This document shows, piece by piece, positions 40,479 through 53,800 of a stretch of 64,000 bases of DNA (position 1 is its first letter; every line of letters begins with the position of its first letter). This DNA comes from Pratylenchus scribneri (Eukaryota; Nematoda; Chromadorea; Rhabditida; Pratylenchidae). Location: contig JAQSEB010000042.1 of NCBI GenBank assembly GCA_030063045.1, positions 1,860,001-1,924,000 on the forward strand, in the 5' to 3' direction. A model generated the notes under the pieces. The model was not told the DNA's origin. It made no database searches and saw only the letters and a program-made list of their open reading frames with translations. The position numbers and the translations under genes are program-made.

Positions 40479-41658
40479 TCAATTTGACTGGTTCAGAATT
40501 TTGGCAATTGTTGCACGGGAATATTTCACCAAATTTTCCTGGTTTCGCAATTTGCAAACGGCGGACGGGAATTTCTTCATTTTATTCACATTTTGGTATT
40601 GATTTGCAACCAAATTTGTTTCATCAATGCAAGCAACAACATTGGTGGCGGCATCTTCCTGCAAAAATGGACAAATTAATTAACATTTTAATATTTCCTG
40701 AACATTTAATTATTATTGGGGGAAATTAATAAATATTATTATTTGCACTTTTGGATTAATTGAAAATGATTTGGACTTTTAGAAATAAAAAAAAGGAAAT
40801 TAAATTTTTAGAAATTGAAATTTTTTGGTTTCTAAGAAAAAAAGCAATGCCCTTTAAAAGTTCTTACCGGTTGAATCATGATTCGCTTGAGGAAGAAGAG
40901 GAATTTTTTAATCCGTGGATTGATCCCCGCACAATCGGCCATTTGAGTGCGAACGGCGCCCGGATGGACGGCAATGGCACTGATCAATTTTTGGTCATTG
41001 TTTTGTTCATTGTTGGCCAAATATTGGGCCAAAAGGGCGGTGGCGAATTTGCTAAGGGCATAGGCTTTCCATCGTTTTGCGTCAGCGAACATTTGTTCCC
41101 ATTTGGTTGGGTCCTTCTCCACCGGGAACACGGGGCCCACCAATCGGTGCATCACCGACGTCAGACTGACCACCCTCAATGGCCTCATTTTGGCACGTTG
41201 ATGGGCAATAATTCCTTCGCAAAGTAGGAAATGGCCAAGGAAATTCACTTGGAATGTTGGTTCCAGCCCATCCACCGTTTTTGCCTCTTTTGGCAGCAAA
41301 ATCCCCGCATTCAGCACCAAAACATCAAAAACACTGTAAATTTGGCCAAAATTGTTTTGAATCATTGTTTTCCATCAACTCACATTCCATCCTCCACAAT
41401 TTTGTCCAAAAGTGCCTGCACTGAGCGAAGATTGGCCAAATCCACCGGCAACCATCCAATTTGTTGTTCATTTCCATTTTTGGCCTTTTCTCCTATTTTT
41501 CGCACTGCTCCCTCGGCCCTTTCCCTGTTTCGGCACCCAATTGTGATGTCATATTCACCTTTGCCCGCCAACAACATTGCCGTCGCCAATCCAATTCCCT
41601 GATTTCCACCCGTGATCAAAACGTGTTTATTTTTGTTGTTTGATTTGGTCATTGTCAT
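40479..41658 (-). CDS. Short-chain dehydrogenase/reductase, copy 1, 306 aa
   Basis: Three exons (41658-41384, 41333-40868, 40658-40479) in phase. Classical SDR of the retinol-dehydrogenase/WWOX-like type, a cytosolic or membrane-associated NAD(P)-dependent oxidoreductase; substrate unknown. The cofactor motif TGGNQGIG is at residues about 17-24, NAG follows LVLNAG, the catalytic serine is in LTSVMHRL and the catalytic pair in YALSK; PGAVRT follows. The start MTMTKSNNKNKH is the most proximal ATG to the Rossmann strand. Exons 1-2 and their intron are almost identical to copy 2 at 47.6 kb while exon 3 is strongly diverged. Confidence 0.9.
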
Positions 41659-44600
41659 TTTTTGGAGATTTATTTGAGAATTGAGGATTACTTTATCAAT
41701 TGGAATCTGGAATAAAATGGTGAAATTGCCGCAAAAATTGGCACTTTTATTTGGGCCTAAACCCCGCCCCATTTTTGCCCTTTTTTCGCGCATTCGGCAA
41801 TAAATAATTTGCCGCACCCAAATATAATGAAATTGTATTTTAGGGTGAGGGAATGGGCGTGCCAATCCAATTTACCTTCATTTGAGAATGCAAAAGGGCA
41901 AAATGGCACCATTTTGTGGGTTTATTTTATGTGGTGGGACTATAAAAAATGGACACGCAAAAACTTGCGTAAATAGCAAAATGGGTTTTATGGGAAAAGG
42001 TTGCCTATTTTGGAGGTAAATATGGCATTTTAGTGTTCGGACAGGGAATTAATATATTGGTGGGAAATAAAATGTACGAAATTAAATTCAATAAAATGTA
42101 TGAAACAAAGTTCGGGCAGCTGACATATTTTTTTGTGTCATTTGTGTGTTTAGCTTTTGGTTAAATTTTCATACATTTTTTAAACTATAAAAATTCTGCA
42201 AATTTTTGCTAATATTAATTTTAAAAAATTATTTTAGGAATTTTAATTTTTTATTTCACTCGTCTACACCTAACTTTTTTTTTATTCTGACATGAAAATT
42301 TAAATTTAAGCATTTAAAATGGTCTCTAATTCATTTCTAAATTGAGTCCTTTTTGCAGCTTTTTTTTTGTATTTATTCACATTAAATTGAGGGGCAATTG
42401 AACAAATGGATTATTATAATTTTGATGGCGTAAATCCGAGAAAAAAGGCCAAATTCCACGATGGTCCTTCTATTCTCGTTTCAGACACAAATTATTTATT
42501 TTTGAGGTAATCGACCAATTCCGAGGACATTTTTCAAATAATTGCCCATCCTTTTTTGCAATGATAATGAATTAAATTTAGGCTTATTCTGGTTTGAAAA
42601 GAATTTAAAAAATGTTGGTAAAATTTGGAGTAGAACTGAGTGGGTGGTAAAAGGATGAGCCCTGGAGGTATGGAGGATAATAAATAAAAATGAAATGAAT
42701 AGGAATGGAATTCTGATGAGGTGATAGAGGCTACATTTTTAATAACGTATCTTCCGGATTTAAAGGAATTTTGGAATGAATAGATGCAAATATTCCATGA
42801 ATTTATTTGAAAATTTGGGCCGAATTGATGATTCCAGCATTGAGGATTTTAATAAAAATTCCAATAGTTTGTTCAAATTCAATTTTTGCCCTTTCCCAAA
42901 AAATGTTTCAAATATTCTTCCATTCATAATTTTTATCATTTTTCTATTGGCTTATCATTGAAATTGCATTTTGCTGCCTCCCAAAAATGTTAATCCCCTT
43001 TTTTCCATCCAATTTGGCCAATTTGGTGCATCCCTTCTTCCCCACTAGTCCAAAAGTCGCCAAAATTTTTTGGAGTTTGACCCTCAAAAAAAATCATTGG
43101 ATTGAAATTGGAGGAAATATTGAACAATGAAAAGGTGGAATGGGAATGGAGTTTTGGTTGATGAGGGATAGGCAAAATTTGAGGTAGATGGCCAATTTTG
43201 AACATTTAATTGAGGACAAATATTGCTTTGCTTTTTATATATATTTATTTATGTATTATGCGTCATTTCATAGCATCATTTTAATTCCATTGTCTACATT
43301 TTGATTCATTATTCTCCAATGCTTTTTAAGGATGTTTTGTGTTTTGTTTACTCATCTTCCGATGGAAATAATAAAAAACGTGAATCAGGCAACAAATTCA
43401 TTTCATTGCATGATGTCAGATTGCACTTTTATTTTTCCTATCAATTCTAAATATTTGATCAATTTTTCGATTCAATTTGGCCAAATTCATTAGCAGTTCC
43501 TTTTCCCATTATACCCATTTAAATGAATTCATGTCTGTTCCGTACCAGGCTGTACTGCTTTTGATCTCCAAAAGTGCATTTCAAAGTGAAAAAATGCCGT
43601 GACTGCCATTTCAAAATTTGAATTCAATTTGGCCAATTTTATGATTTGTGTCTTCCTGCGTCAATTTGACTGGGAAAATTGTTCGAAAATTTTATTAGTG
43701 CGCGACGAATTTTGCGAAATGGTTTTAAAATGCCACCCTCAAATAACATTTTGGTTCATTTTCACAAAAAAATGGAAAAAGTGCATTTCCCTCACTCCAA
43801 CTTATGGCGGACAAAATACATTTTTTGCCTTTAATTTTCATAAATTTCAAGTCTATCAAAATTCAGATATTTCTTCAATTTAATAGCCATGAATAATGAG
43901 AATTGAAATTTATGAGGAAATTATAAATTTTTCAGTACATTTTTCAATAAATTTATTGAAATCCCAATTCAAAACTTAAGCAATTAATTTAGCATCAAAA
44001 ATTCAATTTCTAAATTTAGGAATTCATTTTTTCTGAACTTTTTTCATTTCTAATAAAATTTTCTGCAAATTTATTACCAAAACTTTGGCCAATTTAGAAA
44101 TATCAGCATAATATTTTAAATATACAAATTCGCATCATAATTTCCCAATTCAATGATCCATTTTCTATTTATTAATTCATTTAATTGATTCATTTTTTGC
44201 TAATATTAATTCTTTTTCAATTTTCTTTGCTACAATTCATAAATTTATTTTAAGAATTTGGATAAATTTTTTGGGAAAACTGGCCAATGATTTTTTTCAT
44301 TTTGTGGTTTTTGCAAAGAAAGTGGTATTTTAATAAAAAAAAATAAAAAAAAATTAAGAATAAAATTAAAATAATTCGCAATTTTTGTTCGATTAATTTA
44401 ATTTAATATACCCAATTAAAATTAATTTATGCAATCATCAAAACAATGGAAAATGAATGCACTTTGACCGGAAATATATTCACAAATTTGGCAATTCATT
44501 TTGTCACAAATTTGTGGGAAAAACGAAGGGCATTGAATGACCAAGTGCAAAATTCCATAGGGAAATAATGCATAAATTTGTAGGTAAAATATTGGGAAAA

Positions 44601-46740
44601 TGGGCCATAAATCACTCAAAACCACAAAATTTCGGAAGAGGGTTTAGGTTTTAGGGTGGGAATGACATTTAAATTGGCCATGCAATTCCATTCGGTGTTA
44701 AAATAAATTGTAAATAAATTATATCCCAAAAAATGCAGAGAAAATAGAAATAAAAATAAAAAGAAATTAAAAACACAAACTTTGGGTTGATTTGGTTGGA
44801 AAACACAAATAAATTTAACTCAAAATTCATTTATAATTAAATAAATTTAGTCAATCCCCATTTGATTCATAAATGTCTCTAGGCATACAGTCAATGAATT
44901 TTGCCACCTTTTGCACTTTTAATATCCCCGAGGCAATGTTTTTGTTTTTCCTCTTTTTTCCATTTTGTATTTGCCATTTTTGTCTATCACCTGCACTTTT
45001 CCTCCCTATAAATACATTTATTTGGTTGTTTTTGACATAAATTTATTTGTGCCAAAAATGGGCACCAAAGATGATTGGCTAATAAAATAATAAAATAAAT
45101 ATTGTAAATATGCACTTTGGATATACAAAATTATAATTTTGGCAGGTGAAAATAGTGAGTGATTTCATTTGTAATTAATTTAAAAAATGAAAAATGTTAA
45201 AATGTTTTATTAAATGAGAGAAAAGGGTACAGTAATTCGGAAAGTGATGGCACTGGTAACATAAAAGAAAATGCATTTAGTCAAACACATAAAAACATAT
45301 TTATTCCAGAAATACACCTTCTCCCATTAATTAAATCAATTTCCCCTTTTTAAAACATCTATTTTTCCATTTTTTAACATAATTTTAATAATTAACATAT
45401 TTGACTGTTGTATTAATTCATTTTGTACCATAGAATAAAATCATGTATTCATTTTTTATATTTTTTATTAAATTTCAATGTAAAATGCAAAGTTCGAAAG
45501 TGCCTATTTCCTCCCAATCCCAACCAATCTCCATTTATTTGCCAATAAAATTTTGGACTGGGAAACATTGTAATCAAATTGCGCAAATGTAGAACGATCC
45601 CATTTCGCGGCATTTTACAAATTCTACTCGATGGCCAATTTCCCATCCATTTTTGTGCCATTTGTACTTTTTTTCATATTTTTTACGGCAACCAAAGATT
45701 TGTGAAAATGAAGCGAAAATTTGATTTGATATTTTTCTTTCCGAACTCAAAGAAAACTACAAATTAGTTTATTTGTGGGAAATTTTGTTCCAAAATGAAC
45801 TCAAAAATGCGCAAAATGAGCTGATTTGGTGGGAAAATTAGAATCATAATTTTTGCCTAAAATGTGACCAATTTGGATTTGGGTTGTCATCAACAGAAAT
45901 TGAAATACTTTGGAGGGACCAAACTTGGTTATAATTTTTTGTGTTATTTTATAATTTAAAAATATTTTGTGGCCAAATTTTTGGACATTTAAGCAATCAT
46001 TCAATTAAATAATTAATAATAAAATAATATTGATTGAATATTCCAATAAAAAGATGGAAATGATCCCAAAATGAATGCAAATTGAGGGAAATTATTTTGC
46101 ACTTTTCCCATTGACATTTTACGGATGTTTTCTTCAAATTTGTATTTATAATTGGGAAAATGTTTAGTAAAAATGGTAAATACCGGACAAAAGGTAGCAT
46201 TCAACAATTTGGCATTTAAAATGGCAAATAAAATTTTTGTGCCATTTCCGCGCGCCAAATTAACCTTTTGTCCAATTGTTGGCCAAATTTATGAAACAAA
46301 TACAAAAATAGTTGATATTTATTTTTATGCACTTTTTTATTCCATTTTAAGCCAAAAAATGTTTATTTCCCTCGAAAATGTCAAATTTTGTACAAAATTG
46401 TGCGGGAAAATTTTACGAATAAAAAGTGCAAAATAAAATGTACGGTTTTTTGGGTAAAAATGGAATTATTTTTCGTTAAAAAATTGAATCAGCCAAAAAT
46501 TGAACATTTTATGGAATTAGGAATAAGGAAAACGATCGAAATAAAATAAATTTTATTTATGCATTTTGAAAGAATTTTGCACTTAAAAAATAAAACCAAA
46601 ATATTTTTGACATCCAAAAATGAATGAAGGAGGAGGAAATTAATTAATAGAAATCAATGGCATTTGTTATAAATAAAAAAATATTATTTTGGAGGACAAA
46701 TCACTGGGAATTTTTTCTGATTAAATTAAATGAAAATAAA
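41659..46740. other. Intergenic between the SDR copies, no gene seen
   Basis: About 5 kb, AT-rich. Short frames at 42776-42961, 43599-43883 and 46013-46436 have no family signal. The duplication that produced the SDR pair is not visible outside the genes, so the spacer is either unrelated or has decayed. Confidence 0.45.
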
Positions 46741-47776
46741 TTATTTTGAATTTGGTGAAATTCTTTGATTTATCATTCGTTTGGCAATTTCCACCAAATT
46801 TTGTTGATTTCTCAATTTTCGGACCGCTGCCGGCAATTTCTTCATTTTGTTGGCATTTCGATATTGGCCCATTCCCAAATCATTTTCAATACAGAAAAAT
46901 ACATTTTCGGCTGCTGTTTCCTGGAATAAATTTAAAATTTTCAAAAATTTAATATTATTTTTTGTACCGGCTGAATCATAATTCGCTTGAGGAAGAAGAG
47001 GAATTTTTTAATCCGAGGATTGATCCCCGCACAATCGGCCATTTGAGTGCGAACGGCGCCCGGATGGACGGCAATGGCACTGATCAATTTTTGGTCCTTG
47101 TTTTGTTCATTGTTGGCCAAATATTGGGCCAAAAGGGCGGTGGCGAATTTGCTAAGGGCATAGGCTTTCCATCGTTTTGCGTCAGCGAACATTTGTTCCC
47201 ATTTGGTTGGGTCCTTCTCCACCGGGAACACGGGGCCCACCAATCGGTGCATCACCGAGGTCAGAGTGACCACCCTCAATGGCCTCATTTTGGCACGTTG
47301 ATGGGCAATAATTCCTTCGCAAAGTAGGAAATGGCCAAGGAAATTCACTTGGAATGTTGGTTCCAGCCCATCCACCGTTTTTGCCTCTTTTGGCAGCAAA
47401 ATCCCCGCATTCAGCACCAAAACATCAAAAACACTGTAAATTTGGCCAAAATTGTTTTGAATCATTGTTTTCCATCAACTCACATTCCATCCTCCACAAT
47501 TTTGTCCAAAAGTGCCTGCACTGAGCGAAGATTGGCCAAATCCACCGGCAACCATCCAATTTGTTGTTCATTTCCATTTTTGGCCTTTTCTCCTATTTTT
47601 CGCGCTGCTCCCTCGGCCCTTTCCCTGTTTCGGCACCCAATTGTGATGTCATATTCACCTTTGCCCGCCAACAACATTGCCGTCGCCAATCCAATTCCCT
47701 GATTTCCACCCGTGATCAAAACGTGTTTATTCCCATTTTCATTGTTGCTTGATTCTGCCTTCTGGCATTTAATCAT
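46741..47776 (-). CDS. Short-chain dehydrogenase/reductase, copy 2, 312 aa
   Basis: Three exons (47776-47484, 47433-46968, 46920-46741). Same catalytic features as copy 1 (TGGNQGIG, LNAG, LTSV, YALSK). In the shared part of about 245 residues I count three amino-acid differences (AVRK/AARK, SLTS/TLTS, NNDQ/NKDQ). The N-terminal residues before KHVLITGG and the whole of exon 3 (TAAENVFFCIENDLG versus DAATNVVACIDETNL) differ clearly. Both copies appear intact. Confidence 0.9.
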
Positions 47777-50700
47777 TTTATTTGATTTTATAGAGGAATA
47801 TTATCTAAAAATGAATATTTTAATTTTAAATATTCCGCTTTTTAAAACGGTTTAATTTATTCAGGAAATTGTAAGGAAAATTAGGGGAATTGGTAAGGAT
47901 GGCGAAAAAGAACAGAAGAATTAATTAATTTGTTTTAATAATGAATAAATTCATTGCCAATTTTAAATGAATTTTTATATCAACATTTCCTCCTCATTTT
48001 TATTGTCCATTTTTTTGCAATTTATTATAAAAGTCCATTCACCAAATTACGTAACTTAATTTTACACTGTTTAAACTTTAAAAAATGAATCATAAATGTC
48101 ATTGAGAACAACCCAAAATGGTCCTCCCTCCTCTTCGCCTGTCCCATTTTAATGGCCATTTTTGGGAAACATTTATTTTAGCAACTTTCCCTTTGTGACG
48201 AAAGCAACAAAAAAAGCTCAAAGTTTACACAAAAATCAAAAAATGTTCATTAATATTCCCTCCTTCCTTAATTTTAATTATCGGAAATTTAAGAATTTAA
48301 TTCTTTGCTGCTGTAACATTTATAAATTTCTCTACATCAAAAATAAGAGGGAAATTTTGATGATTCCCTCAGCAGGGCTAAATTGATGACATTTTTGCCC
48401 TTTTTCAGAGATGTTAATGGTGCCTTTCATTTTGGCATTTCAAAAGGGCAACCTTTTCGGGTTGTTTTTGCCCCCTTTTTTTTTGATTTATAATTTTCTA
48501 TTTTTGGCATTTTTTCTTTCTTATGTTTATCAAATTTGGCATTTCGGCACCATTATTTATATTCCTCCCTCCAACATTTTGTGCCGTTCCCATGCCCAGG
48601 GAATGAATGGCATTTTGAGGTAAAAATTAATAAAATTGAATAGGTGATCTCTGAGTGAATATATTTTTTGGCCAAATGCGAAACAATTAATTGAGCTAAA
48701 ATTTGGGCAAAGTACAAAGATCCGAAATATATATAATATAAATTTTGTGAACAGAAAAAATTATTTAAAATGAATGAGAAAAGGGGAAATTTGGTAAAAA
48801 AATGAGAAAAATACCTTCGAAAAAATGGACAACAAATAAAAGGACAAAATCATAAATTTTTATGGGCCAAAATTTATGATGGAATTGGGTTTAAATGAGC
48901 TGAAATATGGCCGAATGAATTGGAATTGGAACGCATGATTGCGGAATTGATGAGCCCCAGACGGAAATTGGCATAAAAATGAGGCAATAAAAATGATGGG
49001 AACTGAGATTTATGGCCATAGAAAAGGCCATAATTCTTAAAGTGCATTTTTCCTTTTTTTTGTTCCTTATTATTTTCGCATTTTGTTGTTCTTTGGATTG
49101 AAATAATAAGCTCATATCCCTTTTAATATGGAAACAACATAATTCACTATTAATTTCCAATTATTCCTTTCCATCCATTTCTTCATGAATATCATAATTT
49201 TTCTCAATGCTACTAAATTTGGGAATTTTGTTCTTTGCCCAAAGATTGTATATTAGGTTTAGCTCAATTCATTATTTTGTATTTGGCCTAAATATATTCA
49301 CAAAATCACCTTCAAAATGTAATAATTTTTTGACTCAAAAATGAATTCGCCCAAAATGCCATTCATTCTTTTGGCACGGGAACAGCACAAATTGGGAAGA
49401 GGGATAAATAATGGTGCCGAAATGCCAAATTTGGTAAACAAAGGAAAGAAAAATGTCAAAAATAGAAAAATTGTAAATCAAAAACAAAAAGGCGGTAAAA
49501 CAACCCGAAAAGGTTGCCCTTTTTGAATACCAAATTGAATGGACCCAAAGCATCTGATGAATCTGAAAAGGGCAAAGATCTCATCAATTTTCCCTAGGGT
49601 AAATCATCAAAATTCCCTCATTTTGGATTTGGATGGAGAGAATTTTTCATGAATAAATGTTACACTTAAGGAAATAATTAATTCATTTTTAATTTCCGAC
49701 ATTTAAAATTAAGGAATGGAGTTTAAGTCTCTAAATTTTAATTTAATTTTTTAGAAAATGAATGAGAAAGGGAAATTTAGACAAATAATCGAGAAAAACA
49801 CCTACGAAAAAAAGGACAAATAAAAGGACAAAATCGTAAATTTTTATAGACCAAAATTTAGGATGGAATTGGGTTTAAATGAGCTGAAATGTGGGAAAAT
49901 GAATTGGAATTGGAACGCGTGATTGCGGAATTGATGAGCCCCAGACGGAAATTGGCATAAAAATGAGGCAATAAAAATGAGAAAAAAATGGGATTTATGG
50001 CCATGAGGGAGGCCACAATTTTAAAGTGCATTTTCCCTTTTTTGTTCCTTATTATCTTCGCATTTTGCTGTTCTTTGGATTAAGGAAGTTTTCAAAGAAG
50101 TTGGGACGGGTCGACGAGACCCGAGACTGATTCGGTGAGCTGATTTTAAAAAACTGTCATTAAAAGTGCATTTTATTCGCCTTTGATCCATAAAAATAAT
50201 ATTGTAAATATCCAGTTTATTTTTTTCGCTTTTTGATGCCATTTTTAGCCAAATTAAATTCATTTTCGCACTTTTAGCCAATTTTTGACGATTTCATTTC
50301 TTTCTAATTAAGTAAGTAAGCTTGTTTATGTTTATATTATTCCCTCTCAAAATGAAGTAAATGAGATTTGTGATGTTTGAGTTGATTGACCATTTACAAA
50401 AAAACAAAATTTTCTTATTTTGCAATTTGCACTTTTCTGTCAATGTTTTTCATTGCAAATTAAATTTCAAAATATTTTTGTCAAGGTTAATTGAAATTTG
50501 TGACGGTCTTTTGGAAGGGAAATTGGTCAAATTAAGAGGGCAAATTGGCTGATGATTGGATTAATTTTTATCCACCACACTAATATGCCTTGCAGAATTC
50601 ATCAATTGTTGGAGGAGATGTGACAAATTCACGGTATTTGATGAGTAATTAAACAAATAATAAAATTGTATTCGGTGAATTGAACAGAACAAAGTGCATT

Positions 50701-50815
50701 TTCGGACGAATTTTTGGTGTGAGCAAATTTTAAAAATGACATCAATTTTTTAAGAACTCTCTTTTATGCAATGAATTTTTTAACATTTTGACATTATTTG
50801 GAATTATAAATAAAA
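47777..50815. repeat. Intergenic with local direct and inverted duplications
   Basis: No gene. 48770-49105 and 49755-50090 are direct repeats about 985 bp apart, best conserved over GGAATTGGAACGC ... GATTGCGGAATTGATGAGCC and CCAGACGGAAATTGGCATAA. 48411-48623 and 49335-49553 are inverted relative to each other (AGGGCAACCTTTTCGGGTTG in one, complement in the other; both with AAATTTGGCATTTCGGCACC). Interleaving of the two pairs suggests a duplication with partial inversion. Confidence 0.75.
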
Positions 50816-53800
50816 TTATTCTTTGGGCTCTTCTTTGTTGGCAAAGAATTCCTTCAATTCGACAATTTTCTTCTCCAATTTTTCTTTGATTTGTTCATTT
50901 TCTTGGTCTTTTTGTTTTATGCTGGCCACAACCAATTTTTGAGTTTCATTCAGTAAAAAGGCCAATTCCGGAGGAAAAGATTGAGTTGGTTGATCGCCAC
51001 CGGAAACAATTTTGGTGGAAATGAGAAAAGCAATCAAGGAGGAAACAAATTTGCCTAAAAAGTGGATTTAATTGAATATTATTCAGTTGGACCTGAAGCA
51101 TGGATGGCCAATCCATGGAAATGATGAAAGGAAAGTAGGATTGCCAACAGCAAAAAAATTGGCGGATCCGAACAATTTGCCATTTGATTTTGCAATTCAA
51201 TGCCAAAAGTGGCCAATCGATCAGCCCTAAATTTGTTTTTAATAAACCCCTTCCATTATTTGGCCCACCTTTCCTTCTTGTCCGGTTGTTTCAATATAAA
51301 TCCTGCCAAACTGGCCAATCGACCCACCGCCTCATGGAATTTCTCCATCATCGGTTCCTGCAAGGATTCGAACAATATTCTCACTCTTTTTTGCATTTCT
51401 GTCGATTCCAAAGTCCCAATCAAATTTTCCTTTTGTTTGGATGTGAGTGAGGTTGAAGATTGCGGGGATTTTGGATCGGCCAATGCCAGCAAAAGGGAAT
51501 TGGCCATTTCAGTGCCCAAGGAACGAAGTAAATAGGAAAGTAAATCATCACTTATTGATTCTGTAAAATGTATCCAAAAATAATAATAATAAATTTGATA
51601 AATTCCACCTTCCAAAGCCTCAGCCCCCTTTTGGAACATGCAAATTGCCGAATATGTCTCCCCAACTTTGATCATTTTTTCCTCATATGCCTTCCTCATT
51701 TCTTGCTGTTCTCCAGAATCCGCTGTCATTTTCTGCCATGCTTCTTTAATTCCATTTTTATACATTTTGTTGGCTTCATCCACAAAATCATCGGCCAATT
51801 CATCCAAGAGTGCAGCCGGAATTTGAAATTCCGTTGGTAATTTTCGTTGCAATTCACTGAATAATTCATCTGCAGAAATTTGAGCCGAAGAGAGTGGATC
51901 AACTCCTTGTAAATATTCTTCAGTGGTTGCTCCCTTTTGCTGCTTTTTTCCTTTAATTTTGAAAATAATTTGTATTTGATTCTCCAAAATTGTGTTTGAT
52001 TTGTAATTTAATGAAAATGAAACACAAATAAAAAGTGCAAATTAATTCTTTCCGGAATGAAACACAAATAAAAAGTGCAAATTAATTCTTTCCGGAATGA
52101 AACACAAATAAAAAATGCAAATTAATTCTTTCCGGAATGAAACACAAATAAAAAGTGCAAATTAATTCTTTCCGGAATGAAACACAAATAAAAAGTGCAA
52201 ATTAATTCTTTCCGGAATGAAACACAAATAAAAAATGCAAATTAATTCTTTCCGGAATGAAACACAAATAAAAAGTGCAAATTAATTCTTTCCGGAATGA
52301 AACACAAATAAAAAGTGCAAATTAATTCTTTCCGGAATGAAACACAAATAAAAAGTGCAAATTAATTCTTTCCGGAATGAAACACAAATAAAAAGTGCAA
52401 ATTAATTCTTTCCCGAATGAAACACAAATAAAAAGTGCAAATTAATTCTTTCCGGAATGAAACACAAATAAAAAGTGCAAATTAATTCTTTCCGGAATGA
52501 GACACAAATAAAAAGTGCAAATTAATTCTTTCTGGAATGAGACACAAATAAAAAGTGCAAATTAATTCTTTCCGGAATGAAACACAAATAAAAAGTGCAA
52601 ATTAATTCTTTCTGGAATGAAACACAAACAAAAAGTGCAAATTAATTCTTTCCGGAATGAATTACAAATAAAAAAGTGCAAATTAATTATTTCCGGAATG
52701 TAACACAAATCTTTCCGGAATTACCGGAATGAGAGACATATAACTTTCTGGAATACAGTGCTCATTCCCTCATAATCATAACTTAAAAAGTATTACAAAA
52801 CTATTTCTTACCCATTTGTTGGCTCCCTCCTCCTCCTTTCTTTCCGCCTCCTTTTCCACCCTTCTTTCCGGGTTTGTCAAATTCCCATGATTCTTCCTTC
52901 TGTTGTTGTTCCTTTATCCCCGCCTTTTGTCCCTTTTGTTGTTGTTTTGCCATCATTACCATATTCAAATGCTCTTTTCGCAATTCAGGTGCATCTTTTT
53001 CTGCCTTTTCCATCGCAAATCCTTCAATTCCTTTCAACCATCCTTGCATCAATTCCGGATGCTCGAAAACAACCGAACGATCCTCGGTTGCACTAAAAAC
53101 ATATTAAAAATGGTGGAAATGTTTCGGACCGTAAATTTGTTCCATTGCAAAATTGTTGAAGGCGTTCCACAACACGGCTATAATCTTCGTCCAAAAGGAA
53201 GGTAAATTGAGAGGGGAGAATGTCCTCAAGGAGGCAAAAATGATTGGATTGAAGCAAATTTTTGGCCAATGAGTCGCACTCTCGCCAAAGTTTTGATTCG
53301 GAAAGGACAACGGAAGGCCAGAAAAGCAAATCCTGAAAATCTTTTGCAGGAAGAAGGTCACGGAAAAATGCACTCGGTTCAGTGGGAATGGAAAGTTTTT
53401 TGAGGATGGAACATTCTAAAAAGGAATAAATTAATATTATAACTTAATTGATTAATTCACCAATAAAATGATGTTCCGCAATTTGTTGTTTTGCAAATTG
53501 TTTTGCCAATTTTTCATGAATATTTGGCACATACAAAGATTTTAGGGAATTTTTTGTGCCAATCAATTTGCCGGGTAATTTGCCTAGATTTTTGGGAATA
53601 AGGATTATGGAAAAGGAATATGGCAACCATTTTCAGCCAATCCATTCCAAAGTTTGAAGAAGAATGATTGGCTAATTGCCAAATGTGAGTGAATATCGGC
53701 CAATGGAATTGGTTTGGTCAATGCAATTAGCAATGCTCTCAATTTATTTTCCAGCGAGGAAATATAGCGAATTGTGCAAAGTTGGTCTTCGAAATGGATG

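Noticed and set aside
40760..41643. Plus frames of 60-155 codons across the SDR genes (and again at 46962-47752)
   Set aside because: Antisense to the SDR exons, whose catalytic motifs are unmistakable on the minus strand.
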